Assembly: GCA_036244855.1 (NCBI GenBank)
Contig: BQKZ01000381.1
Coordinates: 89,931-153,930 of the forward strand
Source: Temnopleurus reevesii
Taxonomy: Eukaryota; Echinodermata; Echinoidea; Temnopleuroida; Temnopleuridae
Direction of reading: 5' to 3'
Length of the DNA stretch: 64,000 nt
Position 1 is the stretch's first letter. The number at the start of each line of letters is the position of its first letter. This document shows positions 12,901 to 24,247 of this stretch, piece after piece. The position numbers and the translations under genes were made by a program. The notes beneath the pieces were generated by a model. The model was not told where the DNA came from, searched no databases, and saw only the letters and a program-made list of their open reading frames with translations.

Positions 12901-15900
12901 TATTGTGAATTCGAATTTAAATGAAAATACATAAATATCAGATGATTTTGGAATTATGTACAAAATTCTCGCCCTGTTTTTCACCCCTTAGGTTTCAGCG
13001 TAAGGTATCACCAGAAGAAATCGCAGCCATTGTCCAATCATCACCTACGAAAGAGTCTCGGATACCCAGGGCTTCTAATCGACAGAACGGCCAGCAGCAT
13101 GACAAACAAAAGAAACGAGATAGCAAGCCAACCTCAAAATCACCTGATCAAGACACCATGGAATCAACCGATACGATCGGAAGTAATATTACCCAGGAAG
13201 CACTATCTGGTTTACTTACATCAACAGAGGAAACATTATTGACTGATATGAGTCTGGAGTCAGACCGATTGCTTGAGCTTCTGGGACCGGATGGAATACG
13301 CAAGTTGAGCTCAAAGCTGGTGAAGCTGCAGCGAAAGATTGACAGGCAACGCGAGCAGCATCGGAAGCGTACAGAGGAGCAGAACAGAGAGAAGCAATCA
13401 GCTAAGGGGAAGGGGCGTAGCCGTGATGTTCCATTGGCAAGTACACCAGCAATAGATGAATCTTCGTCGATGGCAGCTTCCAGTATCAGCGAGGATGCTG
13501 GGAGTTCTGGAGGTGGTCATCTCCGTGTCGGGAAGCAAATGTCACATGAGCCTGCATTGAGCCCGGTCCAGGAAGCATCTTTCAGATCAAGCGAAGACTC
13601 TACCTACGACACTGCCGAGACTACTCCACCAAGCGCACCCATCCCTGCTAGGAAGGGCACCAGGCAAGGTAGGGCTGTCGATGATGCACAAACTGCCAAG
13701 CGGAGGAAAGACTTCGCTCATCGCGACGACTTTGGCGTGACGTATGCTACAGACTCCTTCAGTGACGCCGGATCTGATATGAGCGTACCTTGCGCGTGCA
13801 AGCCCCAGCGCTCCCATTCTATTCACGGAATCACAAACCGAGCGCGGGAGCATGCTACGGACAACATGAGCAAGGAAACCAAGCTGGATGCAGAGAGGGA
13901 TGAAGTCTTCAAGAAACCTTCTAAAGGTGACTCGCGGATCCCTGTCAGGGACTCGGATCCTGTCTCCAGGAAAGGCTCAGCTGGCACGGCACCTACACAG
14001 GACAAGGTCCAGAAGATGAAACCAAGTACAGCGTTTGTGATTGACGTTGGACGAGGGGACAAGAAGGCTGTGTTGACAGGAAAGCAGAATTATAACAACA
14101 AAGAACTTGAGGAACAAGATGAGGAGAGGAGAAGGAGACGAAATGAGAGAATAGCTGCCAGACCGGCCAAAGAAAATGAAGCTCCTTCAAGGTAGGAATT
14201 TATATAATTTGTTTCTTACTGGGACAAGACTAGTCTTGTAAGACTATACTGTGTAAAGCGCATGAGAATGCTAGAATAGGGCTTTCTATTTTTGTAGAAT
14301 GATATTTAATGCAAACTTCAACCCACAGTTCACACATGACAACTTGAAAACTTGTTTATAAAGGCTTGTTCAACATTTCAACGAAAATACAATATGATGG
14401 AGCACATTCAAAACGGATCTCTTAGCTCATTAAAAAGAATTAATGACAATACATTGTGGCAGGTAAAAGCCAATTAACGTTCATCATATTTTTCCACATA
14501 ATAACCTGACTGTTTTTATAGTGATAAACAGAAAATATCACAGATTGATGTTATCAAGTTTTTTGATGGAAGAGGTTTTTAAGTTTGGATTATCTCCTGC
14601 ATTTTTGGTATAGCAACATCAATGTTATTACTATTTTTGCCATCCATTTCTATGCATGGCCAAATTACATATCTGCATATCAAGGATCTTTTCTTTTTAC
14701 ACCCACTCAAATTACAGAATCCCCAAGAAAGTGGTAGAGCCTGTGGCATGGTTTCAACCCCTTGCCAAGAAGATGCCATGGCAACAGGACACACCCACCA
14801 AGGCCAAGCCGCAGCCAATGAGCATTCCTGTAAGGGAAGAAGAGACAGCTCCTAAGGCTGGTGATAAAAGTGAAAAGGCCTCTTTACAGGTAAATTGATA
14901 ATTCATTCTGGAAATTTGATTCTTTATGAATATTCCTTTTTTTACAGCCAGTTCATGAAAATGTGGGTAAAGCCTCTTGTTATTATAAACAAATCCGACG
15001 ACTAATGTTGACAAATAAATGGCAGTAGCCTACTGCCATTTATCACAGGGGTAAAGGTCTCTGAGTTACACATTTTCCATAGCCTAGGGACATATAAACC
15101 ACACAGAGGACAAGACAAGAGACACGGCCAATGAACTCAAACATAGGCGGGTACAGTCAGCAATGATATCTCTGCTTTGAGCTACAAACACTGGGATACG
15201 TGAAATCTATTTTGAATTGTAGAACCAAAGCAGTATTAATGACGTTTGCACAAAAATTGATTTCAAAGTAGAATTTGTTGCATATTGCTCCTACATGTAG
15301 ATTTCAGAGCAATCCAATCACGTAACATGTGACCACAATGAAATTCTTGGCAAGAGAACAAAGTTATGAGATATTACTCATCATCCCCTTGTATGTCTGC
15401 CGATTTCTTTTAAAACCTGAGCATTGTAAAGGATTTGTAATTTCCTTTTTGGTCAAGGAAGGTGTTCTGTATATATGGACCTTGTTAGATACTTCTTTTA
15501 TTTGCGACTTTGTTACTATTAAGAGATTTTCTTTAGAGGCAATCATAAATACCTCATCTGATCTCCTGTACATTTAGGAAGCCTTTGAGAAGCACCGCAG
15601 TGACTTCATTTCCAAGTCACGAGAAAGGCAACGAAAGATGAGGCTCGCCGCTGAGGAGCGCCAAACACAGGCACAGTTTGAGCTAGAGAGGGCGCAAATC
15701 TTTCACGATCAGCGGAGTAAGAAGCCAAATCCAAATGCTCATCCGTTGAGTGGTGAGTAAACTAATACCTCTTTGTAACAACATCCTTCAACCCATGATA
15801 ATGACCCTGTACATGTATATAGAGATGGGAGGAGGAAAATTAACTTATTAAACATGTTTAAGGGTTTTGTTGTACGTTAACTTTTTTAAACGATGTTCCA

Positions 15901-17603
15901 CTGTAATCAGTTTCAAGTAAGTAGTGTATCACCTATTTAATCAATAAAATGTATGCGTTGTATCTTGTATTCAAATGAATTCACCCCTTCTAAGATTATT
16001 GCTATTTCTGTTTTTGGAAGAGTAGGAGAAGGGGTTTTATTTAAATCACCGACTGCTTATAAATCTTAATGAATCCAAATTAACAAACTTGTCGATATCG
16101 TTTTTCAACAAGTATTTTTTTTTTATCAATGTGCTGTAAGATAGGGTGAGGAGTATCTAAATGAATATGAACATGGGTGTAATTGCCTTAAGATTTCTTT
16201 TCAACTGATGAAAAGAATTAGGTATGTTAAGACCAATATTCTTTGATGTAGATTTTTTAGAATGTGAATTATAATGTAGATTGGCACTCTACAGAAATAA
16301 CTTTGTATATATATATGTTTGTTTCCATTTCAGACCAACTTCACAAGCCAAAGAGGCGGGCATTATCCAAGAAACAGATGAAGGAACAAACAGAAAAGTG
16401 AGTTAAAAGGTTTCTGTGTTCTATGTTCTATTTATTTATGCATTATTTTGTTACTACTGACATTGACATTGTAAATACAGGTAACTCTGCATACATTGAT
16501 TCTCTTGGGACCACACAAAATTGTTTGACCTACAGTACATGATGTAAATAACACATGTTTATATGATTGTTTAAAAAAATCACATTGACTTAGGGAATTA
16601 TTCAACAAGTGTGACATAGGCAGAGTTGACTCTACTCTGTCATAATTATGTAGAAGAAGAAAGCACTTACCATCATAAAGAAGTTAATCAGATAGGTGAG
16701 ATAACTATTATCCAACCCCAAATGGCTACTTCTTAAATTCTTCATTTTCTGTGCTTCAAAGTGTGTGAAATTAATGAACATCGTTTCAGTTATAGAAGCA
16801 ATTTTTATTTTTACATTATAATGATGAGAAATAAAGAAAAAAATTATTATTATTTATCACCTGTTTGAAAAGTATTCTGTATTCTAAAGCAAAGCACTGT
16901 TGGACAATGTTTACAAGATATTTTCCAGTAAGTTCTTAAGTTGCCGTTGCATGTATTTTTTGTTCAAATTTTCAGATTATATAACCGACTCCCTGAAGTG
17001 AAACAAAAGGAGAAGGAGAAGAAGAAGGTACAGGATTCAAACCTGAACAGAATACGAGCTCAGATGTATCGCAAGGTGGGTGCCAAAGATGTCTCTCGTG
17101 TTAAATGCACCTATCTATTTTGTCTGAAATGATCATACATATACAAATGTATGGTGTACAGAGGATTCTAGTCAATATTTTGACAAAAAATTTTTAAAAG
17201 AAAGTTTTAAAAAATGATTAGAAGAAAAGGAACTTGCACATACAATGCATCTGATAAACTATTACAATATTAGAATCCAAATGACTTGTAAAAAAAAAAA
17301 AAAGAATAAAAGGACCTGAGTTACTGCTTCTTTTTATTTAAATGGCTTTTATTCAATTATTGCTGTCATATAATGTGTGTGAAAATGTACTAAAATTAGC
17401 GAAACGGGGTCCTAACTTTTCAGAAAACTGCTAGCATATCGATATCAATTTGGTTTCTATTGGACAATAATACACACACGAAATATGGACTCTATCTTTT
17501 CAACCATTTATTTCTTCTGATTGTTACTGTATCTTTTTTCCCTTATCTTTTCTTGCAGAAACTGAGTGATAAGGTGAAGGGCAAACCATTTTCAGGAAGC
17601 TGA
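3870..17603 (+). CDS. ALMS1: ALMS1-like protein (ALMS-motif centrosome/basal body protein), whole gene
   Basis: Eleven exons (3870-3938, 5151-8811, 9490-10322, 10902-11115, 11703-11838, 12992-14191, 14718-14889, 15578-15752, 16334-16397, 16976-17075, 17559-17603) all have GT-AG borders and join in phase to 6669 nt, that is 2222 residues plus TGA. Residues 1 to about 2035 are low-complexity, rich in Ser, Gln, Arg and acidic residues. The C-terminal ~180 residues match the ALMS motif seen in ALMS1, CEP295 and C10orf90: a VAWFQPL...PW patch, then a basic helix (ISKSRERQRKM), LHKPKRRALSKKQM, LYNRLPEVKQK and RAQMYRKKLSDKVKGK up to the stop. In vertebrates ALMS1 sits at centrosomes and ciliary basal bodies and is needed for cilium maintenance; that role is transferred by family. 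The vertebrate array of about 47-residue repeats is absent and the protein is about half the human length. ALMS1 rather than CEP295 is chosen because the rest is Ser-rich disorder and no CEP295-like N-terminus is seen. An in-frame TAA at 8826 is avoided only if the 8811 donor is used. Confidence 0.8.
5151..8811 (+). CDS. ALMS1: ALMS1-like coding exon 2 (giant exon, 3661 nt)
   Basis: The acceptor is TTTCCGTCCAG at 5150. The frame stays open for over 3.6 kb and encodes residues 24-1244, Ser/Gln/Asp-rich and predicted disordered. Four copies of a short amphipathic motif (D-S/L-L-x-x-R/H-V-x-x-L/I-L) lie at 6663, 6936, 7368 and 7635. The donor used here is TCAG|GTGTGA at 8811 (phase 1); a stronger-looking donor GCAG|GTGAGA at 8901 has the same phase but lies after an in-frame TAA at 8826-8828. 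Confidence 0.85.
8812..8901 (+). other. alternative 90-nt extension of exon 2 containing an in-frame TAA
   Basis: Between the two phase-1 donors (8811 and 8901) the frame reads GVIYT, TAA, then PVDGHAVQDSSPSRSIST and on to HAG. The part after the stop has the same Ser-rich coding character as the exon. Either the upstream donor removes it, or this allele carries a nonsense change in real coding sequence. Confidence 0.6.
8902..9489. other. ALMS1-like intron 2
   Basis: AT-rich intron with no exon-like frame. It contains several TTACTAATT repeats around 9090-9230. The acceptor is TACGTTTTAG at 9489. Confidence 0.6.
9490..10322 (+). CDS. ALMS1: ALMS1-like coding exon 3
   Basis: 833 nt, entering in phase 1 and leaving in phase 0 at CTACAG|GTAAGG. 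It encodes Arg/Pro/Gln-rich disordered sequence, residues 1244-1521, with no recognised domain. Confidence 0.85.
10341..10505. repeat. dispersed repeat related to 22587-22745 and 49349-49462
   Basis: Begins ACAGTGGAA(A)CTC with alternating blocks like CTTGTTATAG, TTACCTCTTTATA and ATCTCTTTATA. The same order of blocks occurs at the two other sites. It lies in intron 3 of the ALMS1-like gene. Confidence 0.6.
10902..11115 (+). CDS. ALMS1: ALMS1-like coding exon 4
   Basis: 214 nt between TTTTTTGTAG and TTCAAG|GTACAT. It encodes an Arg/Glu/Gln-rich helix (LQQQKEARREARREVKG) and then a short conserved-looking stretch RVNRLAHMVQDPVQHTVQHF, unlike the disordered flanks. Confidence 0.85.
11703..11838 (+). 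CDS. ALMS1: ALMS1-like coding exon 5
   Basis: 136 nt, polar Ser/Arg/Gln-rich. It has acceptor TTTTTCATAG and donor GGAGA|GTAAGT, phases 1 in and 2 out. Confidence 0.85.
11839..12991. other. ALMS1-like intron 5
   Basis: No exon or repeat recognised. A block at about 12220-12360 is more GC-rich than its surroundings but has no open frame of note. Confidence 0.5.
12992..14191 (+). CDS. ALMS1: ALMS1-like coding exon 6 (1200 nt)
   Basis: Acceptor CACCCCTTAG and donor TTCAAG|GTAGGA. It opens with FQRKVSPEEIAAIVQSSP, carries a likely coiled coil (LSSKLVKLQRKIDRQREQHR) near residue 1780, then Ser/Asp-rich disorder and a basic RRRRRNERIAARPAKE tail. Residues about 1638-2037. Confidence 0.9.
14718..14889 (+). 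CDS. ALMS1: ALMS1-like coding exon 7, start of ALMS motif
   Basis: 172 nt. It encodes IPKKVVEPVAWFQPLAKKMP followed by W, the Trp-Phe-x-Pro-Leu...Pro-Trp patch that precedes the ALMS helix in this family. It leaves in phase 0 at TTACAG|GTAAAT. Confidence 0.9.
15578..15752 (+). CDS. ALMS1: ALMS1-like coding exon 8, ALMS motif helix
   Basis: 175 nt. EAFEKHRSDFISKSRERQRK is the hallmark basic helix of the ALMS motif, continued by a Gln/Glu-rich helix and a short Pro/Asn linker. Confidence 0.92.
16334..16397 (+). CDS. ALMS1: ALMS1-like coding exon 9
   Basis: 64 nt. Encodes LHKPKRRALSKKQMKEQTEK, the KP(K/R)...S/TxKxM element of the ALMS motif. Confidence 0.9.
16976..17075 (+). CDS. ALMS1: ALMS1-like coding exon 10
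   Basis: 100 nt. Encodes LYNRLPEVKQKEKEKKK and RIRAQMYRK, the most conserved LPEV-containing block of the ALMS motif. Confidence 0.92.
17559..17603 (+). CDS. ALMS1: ALMS1-like coding exon 11 and stop
   Basis: 45 nt. Encodes KLSDKVKGKPFSGS followed by TGA (17601-17603). The 3' UTR follows directly. Confidence 0.88.
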   Translation, partial: KLSDKVKGKPFSGS

Positions 17604-17696
17604 TTTGGTGGTCTACAAAATGGCATATGCAAGTCCAGTGCTGTATTACAAGTCCATTTTAGTCAGGCGTGCTACAAGCATGCTCATGTGGAGGTA

Positions 17697-17874
17697 CAGT
17701 CAAACCTGTCGATAGTGGCCACGGTCTATAGTGTCCACCTGTCTATAGTGGCCACTTAAATTGATTCCCCCAGGTGAAAATGCATGTCATAGAACCTGTC
17801 TATAGAGGCCACCTGTCTACAGTGGCCACTTTTTCTGTTTCCCTTGGGGTGGCCACTGTAGACAGGTTTGACAG
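17697..17874. mobile_element. MITE, family A (TIR CAGTCAAACCTGTC), copy 1
   Basis: 178 bp with inverted ends CAGTCAAACCTGTC and GACAGGTTTGACAG, flanked on both sides by TA. The interior is a series of GTGGCCAC and TAGACAGG blocks, themselves palindromic. The TA duplication points to a Tc1/mariner-type transposase acting in trans. The element sits in the presumed 3' UTR of the ALMS1-like gene. A second copy is at 24248. Confidence 0.8.
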
Positions 17875-19684
17875 TACATGTATACTGGCAGTTCTGCAGA
17901 ATTTGAGTGAAGCCAAATCATCCAGATTATGTTCCATCTACTGAGCCGAGCTGTAGGATGACATAGATGCATCGAGAAAGAAGTCACAAAGTCTACAGAG
18001 GCTAATGATATGGCCATTAATATGCTATCAATGGGTGTGCTATGGCACAAAATGATAATGATGATGTGTAGATGATGGTTATGAGTATACCTATTCCCCA
18101 TAATTTCCTGGAGAATGCAAGAAGTATTTGGTAACAAAGCATTAGTGTACAAATTTCACATAAGCTTTTGAAAAAAAAATGAATATAGAAATGAATAGTT
18201 AGATGGATGAATGCTATTTTAAACTGAATAGATGCTCTTGATACCCACTTGAGTTCAGAAATTTTTTTGACAAAAATTGTTTAATGGACCATGAAACAGC
18301 AAAGTACTTTGTAAAATTAAAGTTGATATTAAGTACTTGTAAACAATCTACATTTGAATAACAAGTGATCAGAAGTTATCATATGCTGTTTGCAATACTC
18401 AAGGCTTATTTTGACAAGGAAGAATATTGAATACTGGTACTTGTGAAGACATTTGATTTTGAAAATAATGGTTTTGATGGTGATAGATGTTGAAAACATT
18501 ACACATGAGAACTTGTGTTAACACAAGAAACTTAACATTCGTAAGAATAGAATGCTAGCTGTAATCTTGCAGCCAAGCTGAAAGAAGATGAAATGCAAAA
18601 AAAAAAATCAAATTTGGATATGACTGCAAGAAATTTACCCATAGTGTGCTGCACTCAACCCAGGTGAGGTGAATGGGTACCGGCAGGAATTTATTCTTCT
18701 AAATGCAGAAGCGCCTATACTTGGCAGCTATGCTATGGCCGGGTAATAATATTAGATAATTTGTCTCGCGCCTGACCTCTGAATAGGTGACTAGAGAGAT
18801 GGCGTGTTTAAATGCTATATATTATTATAGTATTATTATCTACTGCACTCTGCAGAGCTTGAATTCTGAAGTAAAACATGGAAAAAAACATTCAGAATCT
18901 GATTTAGCATCATGGCAGATTGGCAGTGACGGGATAGATTGAGGATTTGAGAAATGATAATCTGTTTATCTAACAAACTGTCTTTTTCCATTTTTCTAGT
19001 GTAATACATTCATTTTAATTCATCCCCTGAAATTTGCTACATCATTATCATTTAAGTGCCAAATCTTTTTTTTTAAATCTGGTTATTTGAAATGAATGAA
19101 TCACATATTTTTACTGCTGCATCTAGCAAATAAATGTAAAACTAATTGAAGAGAGTTGATCACTTGTCTCATGATGTGCAAACGTAGAACGTTAGTATAG
19201 TGACGTTTTGGTTGCTGTATACTGCTAGCCTTCATCAGAATATAATGAAGATAGACTATGCTGCGCGCGCCTTATATTGCCATGGGAGAGGCCCGGAGCG
19301 ATCGGGTGCATGCTCTTGTTCCTAGCGCCGGCCACTCCTGCCTCACGTTGCCATGGCGATCGTCGAAAGCTTTACAGACTCACTATATCAAGTAATGCAA
19401 GTAAAGCTCAGAATTTTAGCTACATTTATTTTTGTTGTAGAAGGGGAAAAAAATGTTATTTTGAATTAAATTTAATTAAATTGAAAAATGAGCTTGAAAT
19501 GCTACACATGTGGCTTGTGAGATATCACAGAACTTTGCTTTAGAGGCCGGACACCGTAACAGATATGGTATAAGTTATTCCAGCTGTCACTTTCAGATCA
19601 TTACATTACACACATTTCTCATATCTTGTATCCTTTCAATGAAAATTGTTACTCCCTGTTTTATGTAAATAGTGATATTTTTTA
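17875..19684. other. 3' flank / probable 3' UTR of the ALMS1-like gene
   Basis: No coding frame is supported. The first AATAAA after the stop is at 19129-19134 and is a candidate polyadenylation signal, with low confidence. The stretch 19140-19260, ending near CCTTCATCAGAATATAATGA, resembles the tail of a retroelement but is too short to classify. Confidence 0.4.
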
Positions 19685-19685
19685 A

Positions 19686-19866
19686 AAGGCCCGGGCACAC
19701 CAAACATGGCACAGCATCACAGCAAGGTATTATGCGATGTTTCCCCTGGGATTGGCCAATTGTTGTCAAACATCCTTTGCGCGGAGGAGCATGCTGACCA
19801 ATGACAACTAAGATACTGCGTAACGCCGTGCCATAATGCTGTGCCATGTTTGTTTTGCTGGGGCTT
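19686..19866. mobile_element. MITE, family D (GGCCC..CACACCAAAC ends), copy 1
   Basis: About 180 bp with imperfect inverted ends AAGGCCCGGGCACACCAAAC and a reverse-complement counterpart ending GGGGCTTT. The interior has an inverted ATTGGCCAAT / GACCAATGAC core. It matches the element at 47138 in end sequence and layout. Richer in GC than the surrounding DNA. Confidence 0.7.
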
Positions 19867-19941
19867 TATGCATGTTTGCCAACAAATGTTTTAGGCTGCA
19901 TAGTCATGTATTATTCATTGACTCTTGAAGCTGAGCAGTTA

Positions 19942-20540
19942 TTAAAGGGGAACTACACTCAGACATTAAATTGCTATCATTAAATGAAGAAAAATAAGAT
20001 GAACAAACTGTGAAAATTTGAGCAAAATCAGATAATCCATTCAAAAGTTATGAATTTTCAAAGTTTTGATTTACACCCCTCATGGGCTCCTTAAATTGGC
20101 AAACGTACAGGCACAAAATGGCTGCCAACATGGAGAACTCTCCATTCACTTTGTACACAAAATTTCACATTTTCCTCTTTTTCCAGAAAAGTAGACACAA
20201 TTTTGTTTCTTCGGTGAAATATATTATAGCCACATCAATTCTGCAAGCATTCCAGAAAGAACAGTGTTGATTTATCATTTGAAATGTGATATTGATCCAT
20301 TTTCAATGAATTTATATACAAAGTGAATGAGGAGTTCTCCATGTATGACATCACAGATTATGCTAATTAGCTATTAACATGCCAATTCAAGGATGCCCAG
20401 CACAGGTGGAATTGATAACCTTGAAAATTCATAACTTTTAAACGGATTATCCGATTTTGCTCAAATTTTCACAGTTTGTTCATCTGATCTTTCTCCACTT
20501 ATTGACTGAACATTATTTTCTGGGTGTAATTCCCCTTTAA
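19942..20540. mobile_element. foldback MITE, family B (TTAAAGGGG ends), copy 1
   Basis: About 600 bp. Both ends read TTAAAGGGGAA inward and are followed by long inverted arms (about 19995-20060 against 20420-20490, sharing AAACTGTGAAAATTTGAGCA and AAAAGTTATGAATTTTCAAA). The outer TTAA could be a TTAA target duplication. Related copies are at 33717 and 35040. Confidence 0.8.
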
Positions 20541-21696
20541 TATGCCATTTATTCTTTCATGAAAAATGATTTGGTTCAGCTCTTTGGTTGATCAAATTCT
20601 AATTTCTGATCTAATATACATTCCATACAGGTTGGCATATCTGTATTTGGACCAATTCTCTTGCCCAAGTGTTGTTAACATTCAAGTCACATTTAAGAAT
20701 GTATGCATTTGCTTTTCTCTGCCTATTTCTTTTGAATTTTCTTTTGTATGTGCCTGCCAGTTCTATTCCAAAAAGTATTTATTTTCCACGGAATAATTCT
20801 GTACATCTGTGCTTTTTAGTTGATGTGTACAAACATTTATGATAAAATTAATATGTACAGAGAGATTTGCTTATAAACTGTACATATTGAACAAATTGTA
20901 TATACCTGTATTTACTTATTTTAATCAGTCGTTCAAATACATTTGGGTTGTCATCATTTGGTGTGTTTGATGTGAATTTAATTGATTTTAATCTCAGGTG
21001 TCTGATTCTATCTGAAATTTTTTCTTGTCTTCAATTTTTGTAGCAGTAGAAATGCATCAGCTAAAACTATGAATTGGAATATGACGAAGCTTGTTCATTT
21101 TTAGGAGTGCCATATAGATATTAAAAGACCATTTATGTCATATTTGTCTTAATAGAAAGAGTGATGTTGTCAGAGGTTCATAGATTTTATATTCATTTCT
21201 TGTTACTTAAAAAAGTTGTTGGAAAAATTTTCTTTCAATTTACCAAAATATGCTATTACCAAAGTTATTGTTATACATTTGTTTGTTAGTCGTATTATCA
21301 GTCACGTATCGCAAAAGGTGTTCATCAACTACTTGTTTGACATGAAACTTTAGAACAAAATTCAATGTTCGTCACTGGATTTCAGAACATATCGTAGGGA
21401 AATATAGTAACAAGTGAAACTATGAAATACTACCATTTTCAAGAACAAAACTCTTAATGTTATGAATTAGTTAGAGCAATACAATTAGGGCAAATACATG
21501 TATTAGTATTTAGAGGGAAGTTTAATGTGTATACAAATGAACCTAATTTTTTGTTTTGTCTCTAGTCTTCCCAATTTCTTATTTGTTCCTTGTTTTGTGT
21601 TTTTTCTTCTTAAGAAATTTAATTTTTAAGAGCTTCTACCACTTTTAGTTGGTATGAATTATTTTATGGTTATTTTATTAAGTTTTTAGAAAACTC
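20541..21696. other. intergenic DNA, nothing recognised
   Basis: AT-rich, with no credible exon, RNA gene or repeat end. Confidence 0.4.
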
Positions 21697-21759
21697 TTGA
21701 GCCAATCTTCAGTATCTCCTACTCCAACAGCGCTCCTATATCTATCTCCACTACTCTCT

Positions 21760-21935
21760 CCCTCTCTCTGTACCTCATTCACTCACTCCCACACTCACCA
21801 TCTCCATTCACCACAAACATTCACCATAAACCTCATTTCTCTCCCCTCTCTGTATCTCATTCACTCACTCCCACACTCACCATCTCCATTCACCACAAAC
21901 ATTCACCATAAACCTCATTTCTCTCCCCTCTCTAT
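21760..21935. repeat. two-copy tandem repeat, ~83 bp unit
   Basis: The block from CTCATTCACTCACTCCCACA through CATAAACCTCATTTCTCTCC occurs twice in direct succession, nearly identical. Pyrimidine-rich strand, no coding meaning. Confidence 0.85.
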
Positions 21936-22586
21936 ATTCACTCTTATACGTTTCATCCCACCTTTCTCCTCTCATTAAATCTGCCATTCTCTCATGCTTC
22001 ATACCTTATCCGGTTCTCCTCACTCTTCCTTCGCCTCCACTGTCTTATAACCATTGCCCGCTCCCCCTCCCCTTGGCTTTGTTTGCATTATCTTGTTATT
22101 TCACTATTTATTTCTTCCACTTTGTTCACAACTTTTATTTTTGATTCTCCATTTTTAAGTTTTCAGACTATTTTTGCCTCTTTCATTCATTAAATCATAT
22201 GAATTGTTGTTATCATATGTACTTATTGATATAAACCTGAATCTAAGTATTTTTTTGTGTGTATATTTGAATTAAGATTATTTTCAAATGTGTTGCCTTA
22301 ATATTATGAAATGATGAAATATGATTGAATTGTAGAATAATTATACACCTATATTGTTGTTTTACCTATGTAAATGTCTTGTAATCTTGCGCGATATGTA
22401 CTAATTGTATATATGGATGTATAAAAAGTGTGACAATGTAAATGTGTAGATAAATATGTTGTGATGTGCTGTAATATAGATAAATAAAATATCAAGTGCT
22501 TCAGTGCATAAGGAGAAAGAAAACCTGTATCGGGTAGAGTTTCTTTTTGTTCTAAATTCATAGAAAGATCAATAGAGACTAATTAC

Positions 22587-22745
22587 AGTGGGAATTCAGT
22601 AAAATGAGATACTTTGGACCATAAAAATACCTTGTTCTAGCAGAGATAAAAACAAGAAGTTACAAATAGCTGGGACCCGATTTTTTACCTCTTTATAGCA
22701 GTTGTTTTGTTATATCAGATCTCTTTATACTGAGTTACCGCTGTA
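22587..22745. repeat. dispersed repeat related to 10341-10505
   Basis: Shares ACCTTGTTxTAG, TTTTTACCTCTTTATA and ATCTCTTTATAxxGAGTT blocks in the same order as the copies at 10341 and 49349. It abuts the inverted-repeat element at 22785. Confidence 0.6.
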
Positions 22746-22784
22746 TATGGTTCTTCCGAAAGAAGGACACAATACAAATTTAAA

Positions 22785-23235
22785 TAATATTATAACGAAG
22801 AGAACACAACTTTTTAATAAGAACATGTTTCGAAGTGGCATCACTTCATCTTGAACAGAGCGTAGCTCGCTAAACTCTCAGCTCGCCGGGTCACGACTCC
22901 AACGACATAGACAAAATACAAGATTGCCATTGTAATTAAATATCTTATCACTACCCTTGATGTCTGGGGCGGACGCCACCCGGACTAAAGACACATCCAC
23001 TGAGTGAGTAGCTTTTGTTTTAGTAGTTAGGTTTTCCCCTGTTTTAGTTATTATCGTTCCCCATTTAATTTCCGTTCATATCGCTTCGTTTCTCCTTATA
23101 TCCCTGTGTAAGACGGGCAGAAAAAGGCGCCCGTTTTACAACAGATTGTCAGTATTATTTAAGCTGAAGATGAAGTGCTGCCACTTCGAAACATGTTCTT
23201 ATTAAAAAGTTGTGTTCTCTTCGTTATAATATTAT
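22785..23235. mobile_element. inverted-repeat element with ~70 bp near-perfect ends
   Basis: The left arm 22785-22855 and right arm 23164-23235 are reverse complements over about 70 bp with only one or two mismatches (shared core AACGAAGAGAACACAACTTT and ACATGTTTCGAAGTGGCA). The interior has no transposase frame; it holds a hairpin at 23108-23138 (GTAAGACGGGC against GCCCGTTTTAC). The near identity of the arms suggests a recent insertion or selection on the palindrome. Non-autonomous; class not determined. Confidence 0.8.
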
Positions 23236-23659
23236 ATGGTTCATTCACGACAGAGCTACCATAAGAGAAACGGACATAAGAACTCAAACAATCAGCTCAT
23301 TTGATAAGTTTGTTGGCTCGAAAATATTTTTTATTCTTCGGACAATATTTCCCAATGTATACAAAACATGTATTGTGAATAAAGGATAAATTCTCATGAT
23401 TTTGGACATATCTCAAAATTTAAATTTGGATAATATTCTGCTCATTTTTTCTTACTGCATGTAGTAACATGTAGTACAGGCTTTAGTAATGTGTCATTAA
23501 TTTGACAATGACAATGAAAATTAATGTCATTTTTAGGGGTAGGCTTCATGGATTCATTATCCATAAGTTTTATCTTCTGAAGAACTAACATTTGTCATTT
23601 ATATTCATGCTTACTTGAGATGAAATCCTTCTGGAATGAAGAAGTATTGGGATATTGAT

Positions 23660-24247
23660 TTAATATCCAATTACAATGGTGGAGTAAAGACATTAAACTG
23701 AGTACAAGAACATCATATCCTTCCATTTTTTTTATGATACAGCTATTATACTAAGCATTCTTGGGGAAACTATTTAAATTGTTAACCAATATAAATTTCA
23801 AATTTCATTGGGGGACTTTACAGACAAAAAACATTACTTCATAGACTTTACGAAGCAAAGACATGACATCTAACCTGAATACAATATAAATTATACAAAT
23901 TATGTACATTCTACAAATATATCACCAATTAATGATCCTGAGAAAACATAAAACTTGCATCGAGACTTTACAGAATAATTAGCTCAACTTTCATGTAGCA
24001 TGGCGGATCTAATGCCACATGCTTTGATATATATAAAATCTCAAATATATATCAAGGTTTATTTGAAAGACGTGGCACACACAGAGAATTAAAGTAGATG
24101 AATGTACACTGTATGTATATTTCTACGTTTAACATATGAAATGCATATTTCAGATATACTTCTAAAGATTTACAATATCACAAATTAACTTATCACACTT
24201 TTCACATATTTGCAAATATTCAAGGTGTTGTTATATATATATATATA
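23660..24247. repeat. duplicated segment, partner of 28281-28866
   Basis: The downstream flank of EVC copy 1. It is the same sequence as the one starting right after the single N at 28280, with a few per cent substitutions and small indels. This is the level expected between alleles of a highly heterozygous animal. Confidence 0.85.

Noticed and set aside
19140..19260. Possible tail of a Penelope- or DIRS-like retroelement (GTGACGTTTTGG...CCTTCATCAG)
   Set aside because: Too short, with no reverse transcriptase or second end in the window.
21697..21978. Ser/Pro/His-rich frame of 93 codons
   Set aside because: Comes from an 83-bp tandem repeat in a pyrimidine-rich stretch.
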